64,000 nucleotides of DNA from Nitrospinae bacterium CG11_big_fil_rev_8_21_14_0_20_45_15 (GCA_002787235.1 PCWG01000015.1:62001-126000); one strand, 5' to 3'; counted from the first letter of the stretch, positions 1 to 9,594 are shown. Notes: generated by a model from the sequence alone, not told the origin. Numbers and translations are program-made.

Positions 1-906
1 CCAGTTCAGCACCATGTCGCGCACCTTTTTTCCTGCATGGCCGAGCATGATTTGGAAGGTCCGTTATTGGGCGTCACCTGGGATGGTTCGGGATATGGAT
101 TGGATGGAACCTTATGGGGAGGAGAATTTTTTCACGTCAAAAAAGAATCCATTCATCGAGTCGCTTGCTGGAAACCTTTCCCTTTACCGGGTGCAGAGGC
201 CGCAATGAAAGAACCTCGACGCAGTGCTCTGGGTCTTCTCTATTCTGTTTTAGACGAATCTATTTTTGATCGCCCCGAACTGATGAAGTTTTTCAATTCA
301 GAAGAAACGGTCGTTCTGAAAACCATGCTGGATAAAAAACTCAACTGCCCGGTAACATCGAGTTGCGGAAGGTTGTTCGATGCCGTCGCTTCAATGACAG
401 GCATTCGGCAGGTGAATTCATTTGAAGCGCAAGCCGCCATCGAACTCGAATTTTTCAGACAAGGTTCATTTTCTGAAAGTTACTATCCTGTGGATTTGGT
501 CAAAAACTCAAAACCGCTTCCAATTTTTAAAAACAACAAAATCATACCCGCCTGTTATGATTTGAATTTAAAATATCATTTGGATCAAACTTCGCTCGTC
601 CGAGAGTTGTTGCAGGACATTGTCGGGAAATGCAGTCTTAACCTCATCCTGACCAAATTCCACAATGCTCTTGCAGAGTCGATCGTGTCTGTCGCAAAAC
701 AAATCGGTGAAGAGCGCGTGCTTTTATCTGGTGGTTGTTTCCAAAATAAATTTCTGACCGAACGAACGGTTCAACGATTGCTCCGGGAAGGTTTTCATCC
801 CTACTGGCACCAGCGCATTCCCCCGAATGATGGGGGGCTGGCTCTGGGCCAAATCTTTGCCGCTTCATGGAGTGAAAGAAAAAAGGAAGGTTTCTCATGT
901 GCTTAG
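1..906 (+). CDS. hypF: carbamoyltransferase HypF, C-terminal part (cut by window edge)
   Basis: This is the C-terminal ~301 residues of HypF; the reading frame is open from base 1, so the start lies outside the window. HypF uses carbamoyl phosphate and ATP to carbamoylate the C-terminal Cys of HypE, the first step in making the cyanide ligands of the NiFe-hydrogenase iron. Seen here are the Kae1-like domain signatures: VQHHVAH at residues 2-8, a DGSGYGLDGT-type loop with WGGEF after it, and near the C-terminus LLSGGCFQN and PPNDGGLALGQ. The acylphosphatase and YrdC domains must lie upstream. The gene overlaps hypC by 10 nt and heads the hypFCDE operon. Confidence 0.95.
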   Translation, partial: PVQHHVAHLFSCMAEHDLEGPLLGVTWDGSGYGLDGTLWGGEFFHVKKESIHRVACWKPFPLPGAEAAMKEPRRSALGLLYSVLDESIFDRPELMKFFNSEETVVLKTMLDKKLNCPVTSSCGRLFDAVASMTGIRQVNSFEAQAAIELEFFRQGSFSESYYPVDLVKNSKPLPIFKNNKIIPACYDLNLKYHLDQTSLVRELLQDIVGKCSLNLILTKFHNALAESIVSVAKQIGEERVLLSGGCFQNKFLTERTVQRLLREGFHPYWHQRIPPNDGGLALGQIFAASWSERKKEGFSCA

Positions 907-1151
907 CGATACCGGGTAAAATAATCCAGATATCAGGAGATGATCCCTTGATCAGAACGGGCCATGTCAGCTTTGGCGGCATCATCAAAGAGATCAATCT
1001 GGCTTATACTCCAGAAGCAACTCTGGATGATTATGTGATCGTCCATGTTGGATTTGCCATCAGCATCCTTGATGAAAAGGAAGCGCAAAGAGTTTTTGAC
1101 ACCCTGAATCAGCTCGATTCATTTGGAAATTCAGAGGAACGCCTCCAATGA
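897..1151 (+). CDS. hypC: hydrogenase maturation chaperone HypC
   Basis: Small (84 aa) chaperone of the HypC/HybG family. It begins with the family's hallmark MCLAIPGK, in which Cys2 binds the iron or the hydrogenase large subunit. With HypD it carries the Fe(CN)2CO unit and hands it to the large-subunit precursor in the cytoplasm. The start codon lies inside the end of hypF (10-nt overlap) and the stop overlaps the hypD start by 4 nt, so the genes are probably translationally coupled. Length is normal for the family. Confidence 0.97.
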   Translation: MCLAIPGKIIQISGDDPLIRTGHVSFGGIIKEINLAYTPEATLDDYVIVHVGFAISILDEKEAQRVFDTLNQLDSFGNSEERLQ

Positions 1152-2239
1152 AATATGTAGATGAATACAGAAATTCCAAAGAAGCAAAAATGTTTGCCGA
1201 AGCCATTGCCCGCACCGTCACGCGCACATGGACCGTGATGGAGATTTGCGGAGGTCAAACACATTCCATAGCAAAATACAGTTTGCAGGATTTATTGCCG
1301 CCTGAGCTTTCCCTGTTACATGGCCCCGGATGCCCCGTATGCGTCACGCCAGTAGAGCTGATCGACAAGGCCATTCATATCGCGGCAATGCCCAATGTGA
1401 TTTTCTGCTCATTCGGAGACATGTTGCGAGTTCCCGGTTCCAGTGCCGATCTGTTCAAGGTCAAATCCAAAGGCGGCGACATACGCATCGTTTATTCGCC
1501 CATGGATGCCCTGAACATTGCCCGGGACAATCCTCAAAAAGAAGTGGTATTTTTCGCAATCGGATTCGAAACTACGGCTCCAGCCAACGCCATGGCTATT
1601 TATCAAACAAAATCAGAAAATATTAAAAATTTATCTTTTCTGGTTTCACAAGTGATCGTTCCCCCTGCCATTTGTTCGATTTTGGAATCACCTCAAAACC
1701 GCGTGCAGGGATTTTTAGCGGCGGGTCACGTTTGCACGATCATGGGCTACAGTGAGTATGAGCCCATCGCAAAGGACTACAAAATCCCTATCGTTGTAAC
1801 AGGATTCGAGCCTCTGGATATCCTTCAGGGAATTTTCATGTGTGTCAAACAACTGGAAGAAGGACGCTTTGAAGTGGAAAACCAATATTCCCGCTCGGTC
1901 CGCAAAGAAGGAAATTTAGCGGCTCAAAAAATAATCCAGGAAGTCTTTCAAATAATTCCCCGTCAATGGCGCGGCATTGGAGAAATCAAACAAAGTGGGC
2001 TGGGACTGAAACCGGCATACTCTCAGTACGATGCGGAAGTTAGATTTCCTTGTGAATTTCATTATCAGGAAAACGCAACCGAATGTATCAGCGGCCTTGT
2101 TTTGCAGGGTCTTAAAAAACCCAATGAATGCCCGGCTTTTGGGAAATCCTGCACACCGGAGTCTCCTCTGGGAGCGACCATGGTTTCGACGGAAGGTGCA
2201 TGCGCCGCTTATTATCGTTACCAAACGGTGCAATCATGA
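1148..2239 (+). CDS. hypD: hydrogenase maturation iron-sulfur scaffold HypD
   Basis: HypD (363 aa) is the [4Fe-4S] scaffold on which the Fe(CN)2CO centre is assembled together with HypC. Visible motifs are CGGQTHSI (Cys34) and [10 protein letters not shown] (Cys62 and Cys65), the conserved cysteines for iron and redox chemistry. A C-terminal cysteine cluster around CPAFGKSC and the closing GACAAYYRY are typical of the cluster-binding domain. Start ATG 1148 overlaps the hypC stop, and the stop TGA overlaps the hypE ATG (ATGA). Length matches the family and no key residue is missing. Confidence 0.97.
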   Translation: MKYVDEYRNSKEAKMFAEAIARTVTRTWTVMEICGGQTHSIAKYSLQDLLPPELSLLHGPGCPVCVTPVELIDKAIHIAAMPNVIFCSFGDMLRVPGSSADLFKVKSKGGDIRIVYSPMDALNIARDNPQKEVVFFAIGFETTAPANAMAIYQTKSENIKNLSFLVSQVIVPPAICSILESPQNRVQGFLAAGHVCTIMGYSEYEPIAKDYKIPIVVTGFEPLDILQGIFMCVKQLEEGRFEVENQYSRSVRKEGNLAAQKIIQEVFQIIPRQWRGIGEIKQSGLGLKPAYSQYDAEVRFPCEFHYQENATECISGLVLQGLKKPNECPAFGKSCTPESPLGATMVSTEGACAAYYRYQTVQS

Positions 2240-3306
2240 ATCTAGAGAATGAAATCAATTTTTCTATGGACGCTTTGAATTGTCCCCTTCCGATAGATGC
2301 CTCTTCATTTATTACGCTCGCTCATGGAGGAGGAGGAAAACTCACACAGCAATTGATTGAGAAAGTTTTTCAACCCGCGTTCAACAATCCGGAACTAGAA
2401 ACCCGGCATGACGGTGCAGTCATTGATTTCCCAAAAGGAAAACTAGCCTTCACAACCGATAGTTATGTTGTCAATCCTCTTATATTTCCGGGCGGAAACA
2501 TTGGTAGCCTGGCAATCAATGGAACGGTCAACGATCTGGCCATGTGTGGAGCCCGACCTCTTTATCTCACAGTCGGATTTATTATCGAAGAGGGTCTCTC
2601 CATGGAAGTGCTTTGGACCATTGTACGGACCATGAAAATAGCGGCCGAAGAAGCGGGAGTTAAAATAATTACCGGAGACACCAAGGTCGTTGATAAAGGC
2701 AAAGGCGACGGAATTTTTATCAATACTTCAGGGATTGGCATCATAGAGCATGATCTCACGATTCATCCCCAAAGCGTTCAACCGGGAGATGCCGTTCTTC
2801 TCAGCGGCGATATCGGAAAACATGGAATCGCCATCATGTCCGCTCGCGAAGGTTTGGGATTTCAAAGTGAAATCAAAAGTGACTGCGCCGGAGTTTCACA
2901 TCGAGTGCAAAAATTGTTCGATGCCTCAATCGAAATTCATTGCATGCGAGATCTAACAAGAGGTGGACTGGCAACCGCTTTGATTGAAATCGCAAAAACC
3001 TCTCAACTGTCCGTAACAATTGAAGAAATGGAAATTCCTGTACGCGAAGATGTCAAAGGAGCTTGTGAAATTTTAGGGTTGGATCCTCTTTACGTCGCGA
3101 ACGAAGGACAATTTGTAGTTTTTGTCAAAGCAGATCAAGCACAGCAGGCATTGCAAATCATGCAACAAGATCCACTCGGGGGCTCCGCCAAATGCATTGG
3201 AACCGTTGCGGATTCACCTGAAGGAACAGTCATCTTAAAGACAAAAATAGGAACCTCACGTCTGCTGGACATGCTAAGTGGAGAGCAATTGCCCAGAATT
3301 TGTTGA
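2236..3306 (+). CDS. hypE: carbamoyl-dehydratase HypE
   Basis: HypE (356 aa) dehydrates the carbamoyl group placed by HypF on its C-terminal Cys to a thiocyanate, the CN donor for the NiFe active site. The protein ends in PRIC, carrying that essential terminal cysteine. The N-terminal AHGGGGK motif and the HDGAVI region followed by TTDSYVV belong to the PurM/AIR-synthase-like ATP-binding fold. I chose ATG 2236, which overlaps the hypD stop as ATGA; the frame is open further upstream (from 2128), but that would run deep into hypD. Last gene of the hypFCDE run; no hydrogenase structural gene is in the window. Confidence 0.96.
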   Translation: MNLENEINFSMDALNCPLPIDASSFITLAHGGGGKLTQQLIEKVFQPAFNNPELETRHDGAVIDFPKGKLAFTTDSYVVNPLIFPGGNIGSLAINGTVNDLAMCGARPLYLTVGFIIEEGLSMEVLWTIVRTMKIAAEEAGVKIITGDTKVVDKGKGDGIFINTSGIGIIEHDLTIHPQSVQPGDAVLLSGDIGKHGIAIMSAREGLGFQSEIKSDCAGVSHRVQKLFDASIEIHCMRDLTRGGLATALIEIAKTSQLSVTIEEMEIPVREDVKGACEILGLDPLYVANEGQFVVFVKADQAQQALQIMQQDPLGGSAKCIGTVADSPEGTVILKTKIGTSRLLDMLSGEQLPRIC

Positions 3307-3641
3307 ATATGAAATGCAGAAGGGTTTGAAAAACGAAAGGCAGAGCCAGGAGAAAAACGTTCTTTCTCTCCGCGCATAAAAAATCACATAAAAAACAGAG
3401 TCTACGCTCTGCCAATCAAGCGAAAAAACGCACGAAAAAACGGAAGCTAAGTTGTAAGGGATCATGGAGCTGATGTTCAGCTCCATGACTTTTCACCTCT
3501 AGCGAAAAGAGAAAGGTAAGCCCCCCTCCCCCAAATGCACTTGCGTCGTTTTCCTTAATGATCTTCAAATTGGATTATAAGATTATAGCGAAAGTTGCAG
3601 AATTGTCAAACCAAAAAACATCAGAGAGTGTAATTAATCAA
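3307..3641. other. convergent intergenic region
   Basis: This 335-base stretch lies between the ends of hypE (+) and the TPR lipoprotein gene (-). No convincing ORF was seen; the short minus-strand frames here lack gene context. The one clear structure is the perfect hairpin at 3462-3488. A pyrimidine-rich run lies around 3520-3535. Confidence 0.6.
3462..3488. terminator. perfect 12-bp hairpin, probable terminator
   Basis: TCATGGAGCTGA (3462-3473), loop TGT, then its exact reverse complement (3477-3488), followed by CTTTTCACC on the plus strand. It lies 155 nt past the hypE stop and 154 nt past the end of the minus-strand TPR gene. The U-run is short, so termination is inferred from position and stem quality. 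Confidence 0.45.
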
Positions 3642-6077
3642 TTATTTAGCCTGTGGATTACTTTTTTCCAGCTTTGTTGAAAAAAATCGTGTCCGATCCA
3701 TCTTTTCCAGGACGATTTGTTCCTTAACGCGAGACAATCCTATATGTGATTGATTATTAAGGGGCTCCATTTCGATGGATAGGGCAAAGGTCGCTCTCGC
3801 TTCTAACAAACGATTTAAGTTGAATAACGCCCAGCCCAAGCCATCCAATGCTTCCGGGAGGTTAGGAGACACTTGCAGGACCTTGCGAAACTGATTGAGT
3901 GCTTCTTGATTTCTATTTTGAGCGATATAAATTCTTCCCAACTTTGTACGCACAGTGGTCTGCATTTTGACCACACCTATCGCATTAGACACCGTTTCCC
4001 AAACAAATTTTGGCGTTGGATTCAATATCAGAGTCTGTTGGAGCAATTCTGCGGATTGATCCAGATTGCCCATCTCAAAATAATTATACGCCAGTCCCAT
4101 TCTCGCCTCAGACCGATTCGGTTGCCTTGCCAACGCAATATTGAACATTTGCATGGATTGTGGGAGCATTTTCTTCTGAAAATAAGCCCAGCCCATTTGA
4201 TTATAAACCTGCCAACCAAATCGTTCCGCTTGCAATAATTGTTCAAATTCAGAATTGACCGCAACATTGGGATCCAAAGAGATCGCCTTTGCAAAATACT
4301 CAACCGCCAAAGCAGGATCGCCCTGTTGATGGATAAGCCAGCCCATCTCCATGTAAATAGAAGCACGCAGTGGAAACTTTTTAATCTCAGTTCTGAAATA
4401 ATGCAAGGCTTGCGCACCGGGCAAACCCTTGCGGACACTTTGATCGTGCAAATAAGCAACCTCTTTCACTTCAGGATTCGCCTCGTACACTGTGTTCAGA
4501 TAGCCTTCTGCCTTGATGAAATCACCCGCATTAAAGGCAGACATACCCGCACCCTTTATCGAATCCAACTCGAAATCCGAATATTTTTTCGCAATCTCAA
4601 ATTTTTGTTCCGCAAGATCGTATTGTTTTTTGCGAAATTGCCCCCAACCCAGTTGGTTGTAGGCCACCGCCAAAAAAGGATCCGAAGGATTTTTTTCATG
4701 ATCTTCAATATAATCAAAATAGATATGCGAAGCTTTTTTATAGTCTCCACTTTCCATCAAAACCTGTGCCTTATACAACTTAGGTCTCAACTCCCGCAAA
4801 GTCATTTTTAATCCATCCTGAACTTCAGGGCTGTCGGGATCGATTTTCCGGGCTTTTTGAAATAAATCCCAAGCCGCTTGCCATTCCTTCATACGCAATT
4901 TTATTTTTCCCAACTGAATGACCGGGTGACTCCAATCGGGAAATTTTGTAGAAAGTTCGAGATACTCCTTTTCCGCTATTTGATCCTTGCCGCGATCAAA
5001 ATAAAATTGCGGGACACTCGCCTTTTCCGTTTTGGCCTTATGGACTTCAATTTTTCCTTTAAGTGCACCTGAAAAAAGCGGCAAGTACTTAAGAATATCG
5101 TCAAAAACGGCCTCCGCATCGCTGATTCGATTGGCACCCAAATAACTCCATGCCAGTCCATTGCGAGCATCTACATTGTCATTGCCCTTTGCGATTTCTT
5201 TCTGAAACGCATCGATTGCCCAATCAAAAAAACTTTTATGATACAAACGCCAGGGTTCATCCAAAGCTGTGGAGGGCTCTTCAGCAAAACCTACTAATGC
5301 GGATAGATGACGCGGAAATTCAGTTGGCAGAGTGAATAATGAAAACTTGCCCGGCTGAAATGAAAAGATATCGGGTGTCGGTGAAGGTGATTTTGCAAAC
5401 CATTGGTTGCTTTCATCAATCAAATCAGCGGTATCTTTTTCTGAGTAGATTTTCAAGAATTCCTGCCGAGCATCATCCTGTCGATTCATCAATAAAAAAC
5501 AAAAACCAAGTGCCTTTGTGATTTGTCGTCGATCCTCTGTAAACTCTTCGGCTTTCTGGAAAACAGAAATGGCTTCCTCATACCTTTTCAGAGCAAATAA
5601 CGTCCATCCCTTACCGATCAAAGGGTCTATAGATTTTGGGGAAAACGTTTCGCCCCTGCGAAAGGAATTGAGAGCTTTAACGTAATCTTTCTGATAAAAG
5701 TAAGTCCAGGACAATTCCCGCAGTGCATCGGGATCTTGTGGGTTTGTCAGCAAAACCTTTGAGAAGTAATATTCCGCGACCTCAAAATTACCGAGCCGAA
5801 AATTCTTCTGGGCAAAATCCAAATCGGGACGATTTTTTTCACTCAACTTGGAATTCTGGGGAGGGGCTAAATTTGTAGCAGGAACAACATTCTCCTTAAA
5901 GGCTATCTTCTCCATAACTATTTCTTTAAAAGATTGCCCTAAATCTGGTATTTTTTTGCCAATGCTTCCACAACCTGCGCTGAATAAACTTAGCATCACG
6001 CAAAGTAACCCCATAACAGGTGGAATTAAAGCCTGTTTCTTTACTCGATAGATTGTGGGTAATATGAACATCAACAA
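3642..6077 (-). CDS. large TPR-repeat lipoprotein
   Basis: An 811-aa protein built almost wholly of tetratricopeptide repeats. Recurring 34-residue units of the A-W-xx-L-G-xx-Y/F type run from about residue 80 to 800. The N-terminus has a basic start, a hydrophobic stretch and LFSAGC with Cys36 as likely lipidation site, so it is probably a lipoprotein facing the periplasm. TPR arrays bind partner proteins, here perhaps in envelope assembly or polysaccharide export; no specific function can be read. ATG 6077 is the longest start; Met3 (6071) is equally possible. It is a single-gene unit, with hypE convergent at its end and a methyltransferase divergent at its start. Confidence 0.85.
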   Translation of the reverse strand: MLMFILPTIYRVKKQALIPPVMGLLCVMLSLFSAGCGSIGKKIPDLGQSFKEIVMEKIAFKENVVPATNLAPPQNSKLSEKNRPDLDFAQKNFRLGNFEVAEYYFSKVLLTNPQDPDALRELSWTYFYQKDYVKALNSFRRGETFSPKSIDPLIGKGWTLFALKRYEEAISVFQKAEEFTEDRRQITKALGFCFLLMNRQDDARQEFLKIYSEKDTADLIDESNQWFAKSPSPTPDIFSFQPGKFSLFTLPTEFPRHLSALVGFAEEPSTALDEPWRLYHKSFFDWAIDAFQKEIAKGNDNVDARNGLAWSYLGANRISDAEAVFDDILKYLPLFSGALKGKIEVHKAKTEKASVPQFYFDRGKDQIAEKEYLELSTKFPDWSHPVIQLGKIKLRMKEWQAAWDLFQKARKIDPDSPEVQDGLKMTLRELRPKLYKAQVLMESGDYKKASHIYFDYIEDHEKNPSDPFLAVAYNQLGWGQFRKKQYDLAEQKFEIAKKYSDFELDSIKGAGMSAFNAGDFIKAEGYLNTVYEANPEVKEVAYLHDQSVRKGLPGAQALHYFRTEIKKFPLRASIYMEMGWLIHQQGDPALAVEYFAKAISLDPNVAVNSEFEQLLQAERFGWQVYNQMGWAYFQKKMLPQSMQMFNIALARQPNRSEARMGLAYNYFEMGNLDQSAELLQQTLILNPTPKFVWETVSNAIGVVKMQTTVRTKLGRIYIAQNRNQEALNQFRKVLQVSPNLPEALDGLGWALFNLNRLLEARATFALSIEMEPLNNQSHIGLSRVKEQIVLEKMDRTRFFSTKLEKSNPQAK

Positions 6078-6117
6078 TTTTAATTCCTTGGGAAACAGGT
6101 TTCAATCTTTATATAGT

Positions 6118-6132
6118 AAGCGCATAACGCTT
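6118..6132. promoter_or_regulatory. inverted repeat next to a -10-like box upstream of the TPR lipoprotein gene
   Basis: AAGCG, a 5-nt spacer, then CGCTT lies about 41-55 nt upstream of ATG 6077. Reading the minus strand it is followed by TATATA, a plausible -10, but there is no good -35. It could be a small operator; weak evidence. Confidence 0.25.
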
Positions 6133-6294
6133 CATAATTTCATTCGAACAAGGCTAAATCCCTGTTTTTTTAACTTTATCGGCAGATTGGATTCATAGTT
6201 TGAGTAAAAAATGGGGTATATGCAAATTAAAACTTGGAACTTGCAGACAGCACACTCACAGAGTTTTTGAACGATCCATCAGGAGGTATTGCAG

Positions 6295-6807
6295 ATGAAA
6301 CCGACACGAGCCCTCGTAAAAGCTTTCGTAATAGCTCCCTTGAATATCATGCTGACTGTTCCCGCCCTCATTCTTTGGATTTCAGGTAACGGGGATTTTT
6401 TTCCTGAGCAAGTTTCACTCCTGCGCACCATTGCAGGGGCCACCTGCTTGTTCACTGGAATTTACATTATATTTCGCTCCCTTTCAGACTTGACTGACCG
6501 AGGTAAAGACGGCACACCCGCCCCTTGGGACCCACCCAAAAATCTGGTAGTAAATGGCATCTATAACAAGGTTCGCAATCCAATGATTTCTGGAATCGGT
6601 TTTGTTCTATTGTCCGAAGCAATGATTGTGGGTTCCTCAACTCTCCTGCTTTGGTTCATCCTATGGATTGCAGGCAATCTCATCTACACGCCTCTGATTG
6701 AGGAACCCGAATTGGAAAAACGTTTTGGAGTCAATTACCTTAAATACAAGGAAAACGTGCCACGCTGGGTACCTTTATTCTACCGCCAGGAGAAAACCAA
6801 AGAGTAA
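6295..6807 (+). CDS. membrane methyltransferase of the PEMT/ICMT type
   Basis: A 170-aa polytopic protein with four hydrophobic segments and the C-terminal signature of phospholipid/isoprenylcysteine-type methyltransferases: YNKVRNPM near residue 100, then EEPELEKRFG and YLKYKENVPRWVP, where the RxP and EE elements bind S-adenosylmethionine. The substrate cannot be read; bacterial members methylate lipids or are uncharacterised. Start ATG 6295 is set by a perfect AGGAGG at 6281-6286, 8 nt upstream; an in-frame TTG at 6289 is too close to that site. It is monocistronic by spacing. Confidence 0.85.
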   Translation: MKPTRALVKAFVIAPLNIMLTVPALILWISGNGDFFPEQVSLLRTIAGATCLFTGIYIIFRSLSDLTDRGKDGTPAPWDPPKNLVVNGIYNKVRNPMISGIGFVLLSEAMIVGSSTLLLWFILWIAGNLIYTPLIEEPELEKRFGVNYLKYKENVPRWVPLFYRQEKTKE

Positions 6808-6953
6808 AATACTTTTGAATCCTTCTCATGAACGTATGGTAAAATCATAGCGTTTCAATGAATCTTGCTACTTGGGCTCGTGGACCCTACGCTTTAAGGT
6901 TGTAAAATAAACACAAAATGATAGGATTAGCCTTTTTGAAAAAACTTGGAATC

Positions 6954-7859
6954 ATGATGAAAATTCTTTCAGTCGCGACAATTATATTTCTCCTCTCTCT
7001 CGCAGCCTGTACCGAGGATAAGACTTCCACGCCTGTCGTAGAGGAAGGGGTCAATCCTGCTCTTTCCCAACTGGAGATTGAACCCAATGAACCAGAAACG
7101 GATGAATCCACAAATCGAGTGGTTCCCATTGTATTGGCTCCAGAAGATCAGGCTAAAGCCAGCAAGGCCCCTCCCGGTATGGTCTTTATCAAGGGCAATT
7201 GCTTTGAAATGGGGAATAATTTTGCTCAGGAAGATGAACGGCCTCAACATGAAGTCTGCGTTGACGATTTCTTCATAGACAAATACGAAGTCACACAGGC
7301 TCGTTGGACAAAGGTTATGGGAGGGAATCCTTCTAAATTTACTGGGGATGATTTGCCCGTAGAGCAAGTAAACTTCGACGACGTCATGCGATTTGCCCAA
7401 AAATCCAATGGACTTTGCCGTCTGCCGACTGAAGCCGAATGGGAATATGCCGCTTCAGGCGGAGCCAAGACTCGATACTATTGGGGCAATATGATGGACG
7501 AGGAGTATGCCTGGTTCAATGACAATTCAGGGGCCAAAACTCATCCCGTAGGACAGAAAGCCCCGAACCAGTTTGGTCTGCATGACATGCTGGGCAACGT
7601 GTGGGAATGGACAAGCAATTGGTGGGAAGCCCCCTACTCTCTGGGTGCCGATAAAAACAACCCCAAGGGACCCGAAACTGGAAAATATAAAACCATTCGA
7701 GGGGGAGCCTTCGATTCCTATGCCGGTGCATTACGCATCACCAATCGAACCTGGTTGCACCCTAAAAATCGTGTTTTTCCTAAGGTTACTCTTTATGGAC
7801 AAACCGTAAACGAAATCTTCAACTACATCGGATTTCGTTGTGTCAAATCTGCGACTTGA
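6954..7859 (+). CDS. FGE/SUMF1-fold lipoprotein (not a catalytic FGE)
   Basis: About 301 aa. A signal sequence ends in LSLAAC, a good lipobox, followed by a Thr/Glu-rich linker and a formylglycine-generating-enzyme-type domain from about residue 55. Family hallmarks are GMVFIKGN, HEVCVDDFFIDKYEVT, LPTEAEWEYAA, LGNVWEWTSNWW, RGGAFDSY and a final GFRC. The Cys pair used by genuine FGE after the RGG motif is absent, so it probably does not activate sulfatases; similar domains bind ligands or serve in other oxidative reactions. The start is likely ATG 6954 or 6957; an in-frame ATG at 6918 would add 12 residues before the signal peptide. It converges on a second FGE-fold gene. Confidence 0.85.
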   Translation: MMKILSVATIIFLLSLAACTEDKTSTPVVEEGVNPALSQLEIEPNEPETDESTNRVVPIVLAPEDQAKASKAPPGMVFIKGNCFEMGNNFAQEDERPQHEVCVDDFFIDKYEVTQARWTKVMGGNPSKFTGDDLPVEQVNFDDVMRFAQKSNGLCRLPTEAEWEYAASGGAKTRYYWGNMMDEEYAWFNDNSGAKTHPVGQKAPNQFGLHDMLGNVWEWTSNWWEAPYSLGADKNNPKGPETGKYKTIRGGAFDSYAGALRITNRTWLHPKNRVFPKVTLYGQTVNEIFNYIGFRCVKSAT

Positions 7860-7917
7860 ACAGCCAGATAACACCGTAGATCATTCCCCCGATCTTTTTT
7901 TTAACTGACTAGAAAAC

Positions 7918-7943
7918 CACGCTCAGGTATGTCCACGAGCGTG
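7918..7943. terminator. weak 7-bp hairpin after the FGE-fold lipoprotein gene
   Basis: CACGCTC (7918-7924) pairs with GAGCGTG (7937-7943) across a 12-nt loop, about 60 nt past the stop at 7859. It has no U-tract. It may act with the stronger hairpin at 7982-7999. Confidence 0.25.
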
Positions 7944-7981
7944 TAAGTCACAGACCTTGTCTGCGATCAGCAAAGACCCAA

Positions 7982-7999
7982 GTGCCCAATGTTGGGCAC
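7982..7999. terminator. perfect hairpin between convergent genes
   Basis: GTGCCCAA and TTGGGCAC flank a TG dinucleotide, giving a 7-8 bp perfect stem. It lies between the stops of the two convergent FGE-fold genes (7859 and 8025). No U-tract follows on either strand, so bidirectional termination is inferred from position. Confidence 0.4.
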
Positions 8000-8024
8000 C
8001 GCTCTTTACACATCGATTCAATCA

Positions 8025-8822
8025 TTAATTCGCTTCATTAGCCGAAAGCGCACAACGAAAACCCACGCTGTTGTTCTGCAATTTGGGGATCGTAGCGTTG
8101 CGATAAGTCAAGCGGATATCTTCGGCATTATTCCTCCAGCTACCACCCCGTAAAACCTTATACTGTCCTTTATCCAAACCCTGCGGGTTCTTTTTTGGGG
8201 AAAATATATAGTATTCAGGATAATGCCAGTCGTTGACCCATTCCGATACGTTGCCAGACAAATCAAATACGCCATAATCTGATTTTCCAGCAGGATAACT
8301 GCCAACCGGTGCCGTTTTTCCGAGGTGGTTGTCAAAGTTGGCTTTGGTATCATCCGGGATATCATTGCCCCAGGGGAATTTAACAGGTCTTTTCCCACGT
8401 GCGGCTTTTTCCCATTCTGCTTCGGTCGGCAGTCTTTTACCTCTCCATTCACAATACTTTTTGGCGTCTTTCCAAGTCGTTCCCACGACCGGTTGTTGCG
8501 GCCCATTGAAACGTTCATTATCCGCATAAGAAGACGCTTTATGCCCTGTTGCTTTTACATACTCCTCGTATTGCGCATTGGTAGTTTCATACATATCAAT
8601 GTAAAACGAATCGATATCGACTTCATGTGCAGGATCTTCCGGTCCTAAAGTATGTCTGTCCGTATTGAAAATATCGGTAGGATTCAGCTCCATTAATGAT
8701 TTTCGACTGCCCATTTCATAAACTCCTCCGGGAATCAAAATCATCCCCTCCTTCTCAGCCGCAGTTGCAAATGATGGAATGGCAAGCAAAAATAGAAGGA
8801 ATAGTGTCGATACAAATTTCAT
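8025..8822 (-). CDS. secreted FGE/SUMF1-fold protein (not a catalytic FGE)
   Basis: A 265-aa periplasmic or exported protein with a clear signal peptide (ends ATAA near residue 22) directly followed by the FGE-sulfatase fold: GMILIPGGVYEMGS, HEVDIDSFYIDMYETTNAQY, LPTEAEWEKAARG, LSGNVSEWVNDW, LRGGSWRNNAEDIRL and GFRC. As in its convergent neighbour, the catalytic cysteine pair of true FGE after RGGSW is missing. The two share the fold but differ in anchoring (this one is soluble, the other a lipoprotein). Function is unknown; proteins of this type often sit near nitrogen-oxide or copper enzymes, but no such gene is adjacent here. Confidence 0.85.
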   Translation of the reverse strand: MKFVSTLFLLFLLAIPSFATAAEKEGMILIPGGVYEMGSRKSLMELNPTDIFNTDRHTLGPEDPAHEVDIDSFYIDMYETTNAQYEEYVKATGHKASSYADNERFNGPQQPVVGTTWKDAKKYCEWRGKRLPTEAEWEKAARGKRPVKFPWGNDIPDDTKANFDNHLGKTAPVGSYPAGKSDYGVFDLSGNVSEWVNDWHYPEYYIFSPKKNPQGLDKGQYKVLRGGSWRNNAEDIRLTYRNATIPKLQNNSVGFRCALSANEAN

Positions 8823-8929
8823 GAAAATCTCTCCAAAACGGTTTGTTGAAAAACTTCAGATTATAAGGTCTAAGGTAAAGGAACTCAAGCTGGAATATCA
8901 TCCAACCTTCATCTAACCCATTTGAAATA

Positions 8930-8958
8930 TTGACACTTTTTTTAATTACTATTACAAT
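8930..8958 (+). promoter_or_regulatory. sigma70 promoter for the zinc-ribbon gene
   Basis: TTGACA (8930-8935), a 17-bp spacer and TACAAT (8953-8958) form a near-consensus sigma70 promoter reading towards the gene at 9118. The predicted transcript has a leader of about 150 nt. Confidence 0.65.
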
Positions 8959-9117
8959 CGTCTACTTATAGAATGTAACAACTTGAAGTGGATGGTGGCA
9001 GGCGCACCACAATTTTTATGCAATTGTCAGTAGTCCATTGATTTTTGAAGGGTACAATGCTCGTAAGTGCTTTGCATATTTTTTTGATTTGCTCTACGAA
9101 CAGGAAGAACGTTTGTT

Positions 9118-9525
9118 ATGATGGATGATCACAAAAATGAACCTGTATTCTTGAATGGCGATACTGAAGCCAAGTTATGCTTGCAGTGCGGGTTTCCTAA
9201 CCGCAATACCGATTCAGCTTGCATGTACTGCCGAAACAGCCTGATTGCCGCGACAGGACTGATCTCCTGGTTCAGGCAAACTTGTCTCGTACTCAAATGG
9301 CGTTGGGAACTGAAGCAAAAAAAACACGGCCTTACCCCGAGCGCACGCAGATCTGTTTTTTCAATCCTGTGTTATTTTGTTGCCGGTTTCTTACTCACAG
9401 CTGGCGGTGTGCTTTTATTAGTCGGTGCAGTTTCAAATCATTCCTTCAGCGATGGGTTGATCTCCGTTTTATTTCTGCTTTACGGCGGAAATGTACTCAA
9501 AACGATTCTATTCCCTTCTCGGTAG
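9118..9525 (+). CDS. zinc-ribbon membrane protein
   Basis: A 135-aa protein of unknown function. The N-terminus has a zinc ribbon (Cys21, Cys24, Cys35, Cys38). A basic stretch follows, then two hydrophobic segments (about residues 80-105 and 108-130), so the zinc ribbon probably faces the cytoplasm from an inner-membrane anchor. Start is ATG 9118 or the adjacent ATG 9121; GGAAG lies upstream. It has its own strong promoter at 8930-8958. A different small zinc-ribbon/TM protein occurs at 14378. I do not recognise a named family. Confidence 0.75.
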   Translation: MMDDHKNEPVFLNGDTEAKLCLQCGFPNRNTDSACMYCRNSLIAATGLISWFRQTCLVLKWRWELKQKKHGLTPSARRSVFSILCYFVAGFLLTAGGVLLLVGAVSNHSFSDGLISVLFLLYGGNVLKTILFPSR

Positions 9526-9564
9526 CATACAAGGACTTTAGCCCTGCCCGTTTAGTGATCAAGC

Positions 9565-9594
9565 TTGACAATTTATTCTCCCAATTTGTATAAC
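9565..9594 (+). promoter_or_regulatory. sigma70 promoter for argG
   Basis: TTGACA (9565-9570), an 18-bp spacer and TATAAC (9589-9594). It lies 67 nt before the argG start, giving a short leader. Confidence 0.65.

Noticed and set aside
644-997. minus-strand ORF across the hypF/hypC junction
   Set aside because: It is antisense to two well-supported genes and has no recognisable domain.
2128-2235. longer N-terminus for HypE
   Set aside because: The extra 36 residues would lie wholly within hypD and have no family similarity; ATG 2236 overlaps the hypD stop as ATGA.
6954-8822. annotation of the two FGE-fold genes as sulfatase-activating enzymes
   Set aside because: The catalytic Cys pair is missing in both and no sulfatase gene is in the window.
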